From Peptococcaceae bacterium (lineage in GTDB: Bacteria; Bacillota; Peptococcia; Peptococcales; Peptococcaceae): a stretch of 8,684 nt of DNA. The DNA is taken from NCBI GenBank assembly GCA_017387265.1, contig JAFOFM010000103.1:1-8684 (forward strand). The letters are read 5' to 3'. The notes under the pieces are model-generated. The model ran no database searches, was not told the origin of the DNA, and was given only the letters and a program-made list of their open reading frames with translations. Made by a program: the position numbers and the translations under genes. This document shows, piece after piece, positions 1 to 6,940 of the stretch (position 1 is the stretch's first letter; the number at the start of each line of letters is the position of its first letter).

Positions 1-1193
1 CCGTTTACGATGGTGGTTTTTACATCGCTGCCCTGTGCGGAGTATACTAAATCGCTTACGGAGTTGTTCCATGGTGCAAAGTGCGGTTTGTTTAAGTCTA
101 CTAAAATCAGGTCGGCTTTTTTGCCAACTTCTAATGTACCGATTTCGTCATCCCAGCGCATTGCTTTTGCCCCGCCGATGGTAGCCAGTTTGAGAATTTC
201 TTCTGCCGGCAGAACGGTTGGGTCCATGGCATGTACTTTCTGCACGAAGGAGCAGATGGTCATTTCTTTAAACATATTTAAGGTATTGTTGCTGGAGCAG
301 CCGTCGGTACCGATACCAACGTTTAAGCCTGCCTGCAGATATTTTGGAATGTCTGCAATGCCGCTTGCCAGTTTTAAGTTGCTGGACGGGTTATGGGCAA
401 TCCCTACGTTGTGTTCTTTTAAGATGGCGATGTCGCTATCGGTTAAATATACGCTGTGCGCTGCCAGGGTCGGCAGTTTAAATACGCCTAAATCGTTTAA
501 ATATTCGGTCGGGGTTTTGCCGTAGCCGTCGCGAATCTGTTTCAGCTCATCCTGGGTTTCTGCTAAATGCACATGAATCCCGGTTTTGCACTGATCCGCT
601 GCTTCTACAATTTTGCTTAAATATTCCGGCGGGCAGGTATATGGCGCATGCGGTGCAAACCATACTTTAATGCGGCCGTCTGCTGTATTGTGGAAGTTTT
701 CGTATAAACGCACGTTTTTCTGAATGTTTTTCAGTTCCGGGTCGGAAAATACCACGCAGCCACGTGCCAGATTCGCTCTGAGGCCGGATTCTTCGGTCAC
801 GCGAGCCACTTCATGCATGCTGTCGTACATATCAGCAAAGGTGGTAGTGCCGCTCTGAATCATTTCTACCGCTGCCAGTGCACTGCCCCAGTAGATATAT
901 TCATTTACGAATTTTGCTTCTGCAGGCCAGATTTTTTCGTTCAGCCATGGCATTAATTCCATATCATCGGCATAGCTGCGCAGCAGGGTCATCGCTGCAT
1001 GGGTATGGGTGTTTACCAGCCCCGGCATAGCGATGGTGTTTCTGCCGTCAATCACTTCAGCGCCGCTTGCCTGTTCTTCGCTTACATGGCCCAGCACAGC
1101 GATTTTATCGTTTTCGATTAAAATATCCCCGGCAAAGGCTGGTGTGCCGGTCATGGTTAAAATCTGTGTGTTTTTAATCCACAGTTTGCTCAT
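1..1193 (-). CDS. mtaD: 5-methylthioadenosine/S-adenosylhomocysteine deaminase, 3' end cut off by window edge
   Basis: Cytosolic amidohydrolase-superfamily enzyme predicted to deaminate S-adenosylhomocysteine and 5'-methylthioadenosine to the inosine forms, releasing ammonia and recycling by-products of SAM-dependent methylation and polyamine synthesis. The minus-strand frame is open from ATG at 1193 to the left edge, giving 397 codons; the family is usually about 430 residues, so roughly the last 35 are missing. Visible metal-site motifs are MPGLVNTHTHAAM with H63 and H65, HVHLAET with H209 and E212, AAHSVYL with H246, and GTDGCSSNN with D297, matching the His-His-His-Asp zinc site and catalytic Glu/His of MtaD. 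The beta-sandwich start (MSKLWIKNTQILT) is also typical. The ATG shares one base with the ftsY stop (TAATG), so translational coupling is likely. Substrate choice within the TrzA/AtzA-like family cannot be proved from sequence; another purine or triazine-type deaminase is the main alternative. Confidence 0.88.
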   Translation of the reverse strand, partial: MSKLWIKNTQILTMTGTPAFAGDILIENDKIAVLGHVSEEQASGAEVIDGRNTIAMPGLVNTHTHAAMTLLRSYADDMELMPWLNEKIWPAEAKFVNEYIYWGSALAAVEMIQSGTTTFADMYDSMHEVARVTEESGLRANLARGCVVFSDPELKNIQKNVRLYENFHNTADGRIKVWFAPHAPYTCPPEYLSKIVEAADQCKTGIHVHLAETQDELKQIRDGYGKTPTEYLNDLGVFKLPTLAAHSVYLTDSDIAILKEHNVGIAHNPSSNLKLASGIADIPKYLQAGLNVGIGTDGCSSNNTLNMFKEMTICSFVQKVHAMDPTVLPAEEILKLATIGGAKAMRWDDEIGTLEVGKKADLILVDLNKPHFAPWNNSVSDLVYSAQGSDVKTTIVN

Positions 1194-2479
1194 TATTTAC
1201 GCCCCCCGAATAAGCCGCTGAAGAAACCTTTTTTGCGTGGTTTTTCTTCTACGGTTTCTTCTGCATCTTCTAAATCATCCGCCTGTGGTGCATCCATCAG
1301 ATCTGCGATATCATCCTGAACGTCAGCGATGAATTCTTCTACATCTTCTTTCAGTTCCTGTACTTCTTCTTTTACATTGGCTTTCAGATTTGCCGCTTCT
1401 GCTTGTACGTCCTGTTTCAGCTCAGCCATTTCCACTTTTGCATTTGCTTTAAATTCAGCTGCATCCTGTTTTAATTCAGCGACTTCTTCTTTCAGTTCTT
1501 CTACTTTTTCAGCCACTTCTTCTTTGATATCTTCGATGATTTCTTCGGCTTTGTCTTTCAGGCTTTCTTCATCGCTGAAGAGCGCTTTACCGAATGCTTT
1601 TGCATCAAAGTATTCCATATTGTCGATGGCTTCCCCGGTACCGATTAATTTTACCGGTAAATCGAATTCGGAGCGAATCCCGATTACAACGCCGCCTTTT
1701 GCAGTGCCGTCCAGTTTTGTTAAAACAACACCGGTAACCCCTGTTGCATCGCCGAAAATTTTCGCCTGAGAGATTGCATTCTGGCCGGTTGTCGCATCTA
1801 ATACCAGCAGTACTTCTTTTAAGCAGCCAGGTGCTTCACGGTCGATAACTTTGCGCATTTTGCTCAGCTCGTTCATCAGGTTGGATTTGTTCTGTAAACG
1901 GCCGGCAGTATCTACGATTAACACATTGCATTTACGGGATTTTGCTGCAGCGATGGCATCAAATACAACGGCTGCAGGGTCAGCCCCTTCCTGATGGCTG
2001 ATAACATCGCAGCCTACACGGTCGCCCCATACTTTCAGCTGTTCTGCAGCTGCTGCACGGAAGGTATCGCCTGCGCCCAGAATAACTTTATGGCCTTCGC
2101 TTTTTAACAGGTTTGCAATTTTACCGATGCTGGTGGTTTTGCCTACACCGTTTACGCCAACTACCAGAATGATATTCAGGTTATCTTTGTCTAAATCAAA
2201 GCTTGCAACTTCATCGCCCATGATTTCAGCAATTTCTTCTACCAGAGCATCTTTCAGCTGCTCCGCATATTTTAATTTGTCGCGTTTTTCCCGTTCACGC
2301 AGACGTTCTACTAAATCCACAGCGGTGTTTACCCCAACGTCGCCCTGAATCAGCAGTTCTTCCAGTTCATCGTATAAATCATCATCAATTTCTTTACCGG
2401 TAAAGCTGTCAAATAACTTTTCTACAAACCCTTTTCTGGTTTTAGATAAGCTGTCACTTAATTTCGAAAATAATCCCAT
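1193..2479 (-). CDS. ftsY: Signal recognition particle receptor FtsY with a C-terminal acidic 11-mer repeat extension
   Basis: SRP receptor GTPase that docks ribosome-nascent-chain-SRP complexes at the inner membrane for co-translational insertion. The 428-residue product starts with an amphipathic MGLFSKLSDSLSKTRKGF helix, followed by the N domain (about 19-95) and the G domain with GVNGVGKT (108-115), DTFRAAAAEQL (138-148), DTAGRLQNK (190-198), TKLDGTAKGG (254-263) and GTGE (280-283). The NG core ends near residue 302. A further 125 residues follow: acidic, Ala/Glu/Lys-rich, with an 11-residue period, ending in KPRKKGFFSGLFGGRK. E. coli FtsY carries its acidic A domain in front of NG, so the layout here is reversed. 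Start choice: ATG at 2479 lies 7 bases after GGAGGT (2492-2487); the upstream in-frame ATG at 2494 overlaps that ribosome site and would be poorly translated. The gene follows smc by 43 bases and overlaps mtaD by one base. Confidence 0.97.
   Translation of the reverse strand: MGLFSKLSDSLSKTRKGFVEKLFDSFTGKEIDDDLYDELEELLIQGDVGVNTAVDLVERLREREKRDKLKYAEQLKDALVEEIAEIMGDEVASFDLDKDNLNIILVVGVNGVGKTTSIGKIANLLKSEGHKVILGAGDTFRAAAAEQLKVWGDRVGCDVISHQEGADPAAVVFDAIAAAKSRKCNVLIVDTAGRLQNKSNLMNELSKMRKVIDREAPGCLKEVLLVLDATTGQNAISQAKIFGDATGVTGVVLTKLDGTAKGGVVIGIRSEFDLPVKLIGTGEAIDNMEYFDAKAFGKALFSDEESLKDKAEEIIEDIKEEVAEKVEELKEEVAELKQDAAEFKANAKVEMAELKQDVQAEAANLKANVKEEVQELKEDVEEFIADVQDDIADLMDAPQADDLEDAEETVEEKPRKKGFFSGLFGGRK
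1202..1207 (-). promoter_or_regulatory. G-run ribosome binding site for mtaD inside the ftsY 3' end
   Basis: Six consecutive G residues, coding for the FGGRK end of FtsY, lie 8 bases before the mtaD ATG. They can pair with the CCUCC of 16S rRNA through one G-U pair. Together with the TAATG stop-start overlap, this suggests re-initiation by ribosomes finishing ftsY. Confidence 0.55.
1310..1540 (-). repeat. Seven 11-residue (hendecad) protein repeats in the FtsY C-terminal extension
   Basis: Residues 314-390 of FtsY can be written as seven consecutive 11-mers. Position 5 is hydrophobic in all seven (I, L, A, M, A, V, I). Positions 1 and 8 are mostly hydrophobic, and position 7 is Glu, Asp or Asn. 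KANAKVEMAELKQD and KANVKEEVQELKED are 22 residues apart, suggesting growth by duplication of two units. The pattern predicts a long amphipathic or right-handed coiled-coil helix. Confidence 0.7.
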
Positions 2480-2486
2480 GGGTTCT

Positions 2487-2492
2487 ACCTCC
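2487..2492 (-). promoter_or_regulatory. Ribosome binding site deciding the ftsY start
   Basis: GGAGGT lies 7 bases before ATG 2479. The upstream ATG at 2494 immediately abuts this GGAGGT, so it cannot use it. The correct product therefore begins MGLFSKL, matching the conserved FtsY opening. Confidence 0.9.
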
Positions 2493-2522
2493 ATATATTA
2501 TCGTTTATAGGTTTCCATACGT

Positions 2523-5500
2523 TTATACATAATCGCTTACTTTTACCGACATCAGTCGGGATACCCCTTTGTTTTCCATGGCAACACCGTATAATACATC
2601 CGCTGCCTCCATGGTGCCTTTGCGGTGCGAGATAATTAAAAACTGGGTTTTTTCCGCATATTCGCGAATAAACCGCGCAAAGCGGTCGATGTTTACATCA
2701 TCCAGTGCCGATTCAATCTCGTCTAAAATACAGAATGGACTCGGTTTTACGGTTAACAGCGAGAATAACAGCGCAATAGCGGTCATCGCACGCTCCCCGC
2801 CGGATAACAAGGTCAGCACCTGCTCTTTTTTGCCCGGAGGCTGTGCCACAATTTCGATACCGGTTAACAGATAATCCTCTGGGTCGGAAAGTTCCAGATG
2901 TGCCTGTCCGCCGCCAAACATAGACTGGAATACTTCGGTGAAACGGGCGTTAACCTCTTTGTAGGTTTCGGCAAATTTCTGCGCCATGATTTTTTCCATT
3001 TCCTGAATGACTTGGTTTAACGACTGTTTTGCTTCCAGTAAGTCGTTAATCTGACTTTTCAGAAACTCCAGACGCTGTTTTACCTGTTCAAATTCCTCAA
3101 TCGCAGTAAAGTTAATTTCACCCAGGCGGTTCAGCTGCCCTTTCAGCTGCTGAATCCGTTTCTGCGCCTGCGGAATATTTTCCAGTTCGATGGCTTTTTC
3201 CTGTGCTTCCTCGTAGGTGCAGTCAAAATTCTGCGCCAGACGACGATAGCCGCCGGCTAAATAGCCCTGAATTTTATTAAGCTGAATATCCAGCTGATAT
3301 TTCTGTTCCCGAATCTGATCAGTGCTCTGCCGTTTTGCTTTTACCGCATCTTCTAACGCACCAATCCGTTCCAGCTGATTCTGACGGGTTTCCCGATACT
3401 GAAGCAGAACCTGGTTTTCTTCCGAAAGCTGCTCCTGTTCGGCTGCAATATGCTGCCGGTTTTCGGCGATTTCTTTTTCGTACTGCTCTTTGCGGTAAAG
3501 AAGCTGTGCATACTGTTCTTCTTTCTGGGCAAGAGCCTGCACTAAACCATCCAGACGCTGCTGTTCGGTTTTTGCCTGCTGGGCAAGCATTTCCCATCTC
3601 TGCTGAGCAGTTGCAAGCTGAATGCTGTTCTGATTATAAACAGCCTGCAGCTCTTTCTGTTTCTGCTGAAAAGCCTGTACAGCCTCTTTCAGCGCTTCGC
3701 CTTCCTGATTCAGGCTCTGTTCTTTTTCCTGCAGCTCCAGTCTGCGGGCTGCTTCCGCTTTCTGCTGCGTTTTCTGCCCCTCGATAAGACTTTCCTGCTC
3801 TTTTAAACTGAACTGTTCCAGACGAATTTCGTTCTGGATTCGTTTTTCTTCTTTATCCTGCTGACTTAACTGCTGGTCTAACTGCGCTGCACGACGAATC
3901 AGATCTTCGTCTCTGCCATGCAGATCGTTTAATGCCTGTTTTTTCTCGCCAGTTTCAGCATAATAGGCATCCATTTTTGCATTCTGCGCATCCATTTCAT
4001 CGGCAAGCTGTTTTACGGCTTCTTCCAGTTCGGCAATCTGACGCTGACGAGCCAGTAAGCCTCCGCGTTCTTTATCGTGGTTCCCCCCGGTTAAAGCACC
4101 CCCCGGTGTTACCAGTTCGCCGTCCAGAGTAACCATACGATGGCTGAAGCCTCGTTTTTTCCCGATTGCCACTGCCGATGGCAGATCTTCAATCACCCAC
4201 ACCTTGCCTAACAGATGCAGCATGATTTTTTCGTAAATATCATCAAATTCGATTAAATCTACCGCCAGCCCCAGCACGTTTTTTTCATCGCTTAAATCTT
4301 CTTCGGCACGCTGCCCTTTTACCGTATTTAACGGTAAAAAGGTCGCACGGCCTTTTTTATGCTCTTTTAAATACTGGATTGCTGTCTGCGCCTGTTTATC
4401 ATCTTCGGTTACCAGGTTCTGCAGGCTTGTCCCCATTGTGGTTTCAATAGCCTTTTCCAGATGCTGCGGCACTGTAATTAACTGACTCACGGTACCGATA
4501 ATGCCGCTTAATTTTCCGCGGTTTTTCTGTTCCAGTACCGATTTTACCCCGTACTGATAGCCTTCCCCGCTTTCTTCCAGCTCTTTTAACGCTTTTGCAC
4601 GGGACTGCTGTTCCTGATAACGGCTCTGCAGTTCGGTAAGATTCTGACGCATCACAAACTGTTCATGTTTGCGCTGTTCGATTTCATGTTCCAGCTTCGA
4701 AACTGCCTGATTATGCTGTGTCTGCTCGTCCTGTAACGCTTCACGCTCTAACAGCAGATTGCGCCCATCGGCCTTCTGTTTTTCAAGCTGTGCTTCCAGC
4801 TCTGCGAGTTTCTGACCGATTTTTTCACGGCTTCTGTCGCCGCCGGAAAGCTCCTGCTCTAAACGCTGCAGAGCGTTATTATTGCGGGCCTGTTCCTGCA
4901 TATTGGCAAACACCGCATTTTTGTGCGCTTCCTGCAGTTCTTCCTGTTTTGAAATTTCGGTTTCCAGCGTGCGCAGTTCCTGATTCTGCCGGATAACTTC
5001 GCCCTGCTGGCTGCGGAATAAGCTTTCTGCCTCCTCTGCCTGTTTCTGTTTTTCGGCAGTATCGTTTTGCAGACTCTGCATTTCACTCTGCTGCTGTGTG
5101 CGTTCGCCATCCAGACGGCTAATCTGATCTGCGGTGTTCTCTAACAGCTGCGATGCTGCGGCAATCTGATTGGTGCGGCGTTCCAGCTGATTCTGCAGAT
5201 CATAAAATGCCTGCTGTTTTTCCTGGAAAGCGCTTTCCTGCTGCTGCGATGCAAACCGCAGCTCTGCCAGCTCAGCCTCCTGCCCGGATAACCCGGCAGC
5301 GTGGCTTGCCATCTGATTTTCCAGCTCCTGTTTTTTGCCGGAGAGCTGTTTTTCCTGCACCTGATTGCGGGCGATATCATGCACTTCCATGGAAATTTCC
5401 AGCTGATCCAGCTCTTCTTTCCCGATGTGGTACTGTTTCGCCTTTTCCGCCTGCTCCCCTAACGGGCCTACACGCTCTTCCAGTTCGGAAATAATATCCT

Positions 5501-6074
5501 CTACACGAACTAAATGTTCATCGGTATCTTTTAATTTGCGCTCGGCTTCCCGCTTGCGATACTTGTATTTAATAATCCCGGCTGCCTCTTCAATCAGGCC
5601 GCGGCGATCCTCCGGTTTCAGGGAAAGAATCTCGTCTACCTTACCCTGGCTGATGATGGATAACCCTTCACGGCCAAGGCCGGTATCCATAAACAGCTCC
5701 TGAATATCTCTAAGACGGCTTGGAGCCTTGTTAATCAGGTATTCGCTCTCCCCGGAACGATAAAGTCTGCGGGATACGGTTACTTCCTCAAAATCCAGGT
5801 CAAAAATGCGGGCACTGTTATCTAATGTCAGCGATACCTGCGCCATCCCTAAAGGGCGGCGTTCATCACTGCCGGCAAAAATAACGTCCTCCATTTTGCT
5901 GCCGCGCAGATTTTTTACGCTCTGCTCCCCTAATACCCAGCGGATACTGTCTACTACGTTGGACTTCCCACTGCCATTAGGCCCTACAATTGCCGTAATC
6001 CCACTGGGAAATTCAAATTCGACCTTATCCGCAAAGGACTTGAACCCCTGAATCTCCAGTCGTTTTAAATACAT
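2523..6074 (-). CDS. smc: Chromosome condensation/segregation ATPase SMC
   Basis: Structural maintenance of chromosomes protein, the ATPase of the SMC-ScpAB condensin that compacts and separates replicated origins on the nucleoid. Its 1183 residues match the usual bacterial length (about 1190). The N-terminal head has Walker A GPNGSGKSNV (31-40). It is followed by a long Gln/Glu-rich coiled coil (about 170-515), a globular hinge (about 518-665, including GIIGTVSQLI and LDGELVTPGGALTGG), the returning coil (about 675-1020), and the C-terminal head with signature LSGGERAMTA (from 1090), Walker B CILDEIESALDD (D1118, E1119) and H-loop SHRKGTME (H1150). All catalytic motifs are intact. ATG at 6074 follows GAGGTGA (6085-6079). 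It lies 24 bases after rnc and 43 bases before ftsY, the standard Firmicutes order. scpA and scpB are not in the window. Confidence 0.98.
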   Translation of the reverse strand: MYLKRLEIQGFKSFADKVEFEFPSGITAIVGPNGSGKSNVVDSIRWVLGEQSVKNLRGSKMEDVIFAGSDERRPLGMAQVSLTLDNSARIFDLDFEEVTVSRRLYRSGESEYLINKAPSRLRDIQELFMDTGLGREGLSIISQGKVDEILSLKPEDRRGLIEEAAGIIKYKYRKREAERKLKDTDEHLVRVEDIISELEERVGPLGEQAEKAKQYHIGKEELDQLEISMEVHDIARNQVQEKQLSGKKQELENQMASHAAGLSGQEAELAELRFASQQQESAFQEKQQAFYDLQNQLERRTNQIAAASQLLENTADQISRLDGERTQQQSEMQSLQNDTAEKQKQAEEAESLFRSQQGEVIRQNQELRTLETEISKQEELQEAHKNAVFANMQEQARNNNALQRLEQELSGGDRSREKIGQKLAELEAQLEKQKADGRNLLLEREALQDEQTQHNQAVSKLEHEIEQRKHEQFVMRQNLTELQSRYQEQQSRAKALKELEESGEGYQYGVKSVLEQKNRGKLSGIIGTVSQLITVPQHLEKAIETTMGTSLQNLVTEDDKQAQTAIQYLKEHKKGRATFLPLNTVKGQRAEEDLSDEKNVLGLAVDLIEFDDIYEKIMLHLLGKVWVIEDLPSAVAIGKKRGFSHRMVTLDGELVTPGGALTGGNHDKERGGLLARQRQIAELEEAVKQLADEMDAQNAKMDAYYAETGEKKQALNDLHGRDEDLIRRAAQLDQQLSQQDKEEKRIQNEIRLEQFSLKEQESLIEGQKTQQKAEAARRLELQEKEQSLNQEGEALKEAVQAFQQKQKELQAVYNQNSIQLATAQQRWEMLAQQAKTEQQRLDGLVQALAQKEEQYAQLLYRKEQYEKEIAENRQHIAAEQEQLSEENQVLLQYRETRQNQLERIGALEDAVKAKRQSTDQIREQKYQLDIQLNKIQGYLAGGYRRLAQNFDCTYEEAQEKAIELENIPQAQKRIQQLKGQLNRLGEINFTAIEEFEQVKQRLEFLKSQINDLLEAKQSLNQVIQEMEKIMAQKFAETYKEVNARFTEVFQSMFGGGQAHLELSDPEDYLLTGIEIVAQPPGKKEQVLTLLSGGERAMTAIALLFSLLTVKPSPFCILDEIESALDDVNIDRFARFIREYAEKTQFLIISHRKGTMEAADVLYGVAMENKGVSRLMSVKVSDYV

Positions 6075-6078
6075 TGGC

Positions 6079-6085
6079 TCACCTC
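6079..6085 (-). promoter_or_regulatory. Ribosome binding site of smc
   Basis: GAGGTGA, with the GAGG core 7 bases before ATG 6074, lies in the 24-base rnc-smc gap and fixes the smc start. Confidence 0.8.
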
Positions 6086-6098
6086 GTTTCTTTTATTC

Positions 6099-6815
6099 TT
6101 ACTGCTCGATAATGCCCAGTTTAATCAGGGTGCGGCATGCGGCATTCTGTTCTGCCTCTTTTTTGGTTTTGCCTTCCCCTTCGGCCTGCACCACATCGTT
6201 GATACGCACACAGGCTGTAAATTTTTTGGCATGATCCGGCCCTTCCTCGCGGATAATCTCGTAGCTTACGGTATCATCCTTGCGGCGCTGCACTTCTTCC
6301 TGCAGCTGGGTTTTGTAATCGCCGTAATGACCTTTGCGTACCTGTGCAATTTCCTGCTGGATATTATTTAAAATAATCGGACGCACTGCATCAATGCCCA
6401 GCTCCAGATAAATAGCACCTACCATCGCTTCCCAGGCATCGGCCAGATTGGAGGAACGATTGGCACCGCCGCATCCGCGCTCGCCTTTCCCGATTAAGAG
6501 ATATTCGCCTAAACCTACACGGCGGGCTGCGCTGGCAAGGCTTGCTTCACATACAAGGGCTGCACGCATTTTTGTCAGTTCCCCTTCCGGTTTTTCCGGA
6601 AACTCTTCAAATAAATACTGACCAACCACTAAATCCACAACAGCGTCGCCTAAATATTCCAGACGCTGGTTGTTAATCAGGATATGGCTGCCCTCTTTTT
6701 CCAGCAGAAACGATGGATGGGTTAATGCAATACTGAGCTGCTCCAGATTATTTAAACTGATATTCAGCCGGCTGATCAGCTGTTTTAAATGCTGTTCTCT
6801 TTTTTGCGGTATCAT
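6099..6815 (-). CDS. rnc: Ribonuclease III
   Basis: Double-strand-specific endoribonuclease that processes rRNA precursors and structured mRNAs as a cytosolic homodimer. With the ATG at 6815 the product is 238 residues. The RNase III domain carries the signature NNQRLEYLGDAVVD (48-61), with metal ligands E53 and D57, the FPEKPEGELTKMRA segment (72-85), and D126 and E129 in LADAWEAMVGA. The double-stranded RNA-binding domain covers about 166-234, with DYKTQLQE (166-173), GPDHAKKF (192-199) and KKEAEQNAA (218-226). The position equivalent to E. coli E38 is Gln50, which I believe is common in clostridial relatives and not inactivating. Start choice: an AAGGATGTG stretch (6830-6822), one mismatch from AAGGAGGTG, sits 6 bases before ATG 6815. 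An in-frame GTG at 6839 would add 8 residues but has no ribosome site. First gene of the rnc-smc-ftsY-mtaD unit; the acpP often found upstream in Firmicutes is absent. Confidence 0.96.
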   Translation of the reverse strand: MIPQKREQHLKQLISRLNISLNNLEQLSIALTHPSFLLEKEGSHILINNQRLEYLGDAVVDLVVGQYLFEEFPEKPEGELTKMRAALVCEASLASAARRVGLGEYLLIGKGERGCGGANRSSNLADAWEAMVGAIYLELGIDAVRPIILNNIQQEIAQVRKGHYGDYKTQLQEEVQRRKDDTVSYEIIREEGPDHAKKFTACVRINDVVQAEGEGKTKKEAEQNAACRTLIKLGIIEQ

Positions 6816-6821
6816 GGATTC

Positions 6822-6830
6822 CACATCCTT
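6822..6830 (-). promoter_or_regulatory. Ribosome binding site deciding the rnc start
   Basis: AAGGATGTG differs by one base from AAGGAGGTG, the full complement of the 16S 3' end, and lies 6 bases before ATG 6815. It falls inside the alternative longer frame from GTG 6839, which argues for the shorter 238-residue product. Confidence 0.7.
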
Positions 6831-6855
6831 TCTTATCACAGCTATTCATAGTTAT

Positions 6856-6883
6856 TTGCAGAATCGCTATTGTAATTCTGCAA
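6856..6883. repeat. Perfect 9-base inverted repeat in the divergent intergenic region, candidate operator or leader hairpin
   Basis: TTGCAGAAT (6856-6864) and its exact complement ATTCTGCAA (6875-6883) are separated by 10 bases. Arm centres are 19 bases apart, close to two helical turns, as expected for a dimeric regulator. The right arm touches the -35 of the plus-strand promoter. If rnc is transcribed from the ATTATAAT box on the opposite strand, the same sequence would form a 9-base-pair stem-loop at the very 5' end of the rnc mRNA. I do not recognise it as a known binding site. Confidence 0.65.
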
Positions 6884-6898
6884 TCTTTGTATTATAAT
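6870..6898 (+). promoter_or_regulatory. Sigma-70/SigA-type promoter of the NifX-like gene
   Basis: A perfect TATAAT (-10, 6893-6898) lies 17 bases after TTGTAA (-35, 6870-6875, 4 of 6 consensus bases). The expected transcription start is near 6905, giving a leader of about 36 bases. The -35 overlaps the right arm and spacer of the inverted repeat at 6856-6883, so a protein bound there would compete with RNA polymerase. Confidence 0.7.
6891..6898 (-). promoter_or_regulatory. Possible -10 box for the rnc-smc-ftsY-mtaD operon
   Basis: ATTATAAT is its own reverse complement, so the minus strand also reads TATAAT (6896-6891), and a start near 6884 would place the rnc leader exactly at the inverted repeat. 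No good -35 is present at 16-18 bases (best match about 2 of 6), so this is a weak proposal. The operon could instead be transcribed from elsewhere in the 6816-6940 gap. Confidence 0.3.
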
Positions 6899-6926
6899 AT
6901 AGGCAGATCTTAATCTACTATATTTT

Positions 6927-6933
6927 AGGGGGA
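6927..6933 (+). promoter_or_regulatory. Ribosome binding site of the NifX-like gene
   Basis: AGGGGGA ends 7 bases before ATG 6941, with the G-run able to pair with the anti-SD including one G-U pair. Confidence 0.7.
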
Positions 6934-6940
6934 ATTCATC

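Noticed and set aside
10..525. Plus-strand open frame of 171 codons at the left edge
   Set aside because: It is antisense to mtaD, which has all its metal-binding motifs in order on the other strand.
1329..1769. Ser-rich plus-strand open frame opposite ftsY
   Set aside because: Its Ser and Phe richness is simply the reverse complement of Glu, Lys and Ala codons in the FtsY extension.
2480..2494. FtsY start at ATG 2494
   Set aside because: That ATG abuts the GGAGGT used by ATG 2479, and the added MEVEP is not a typical FtsY opening.
3335..3787. Plus-strand open frame of 150 codons inside smc, and similar ones up to 5703
   Set aside because: All lie antisense to the Gln/Glu-rich coiled coil of smc, whose codon composition leaves antisense frames open. 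None has a recognisable motif or a ribosome site.
6666..6668. Gln in place of the E. coli E38-equivalent Glu in RNase III as a sign of an inactive enzyme
   Set aside because: The four main metal-site residues (E53, D57, D126, E129) are intact, and Gln at this place is, to my recollection, frequent in clostridial RNase III.
6816..6839. Longer RNase III from GTG 6839
   Set aside because: The GTG has no ribosome site and the extra residues cover the near-perfect site for ATG 6815.
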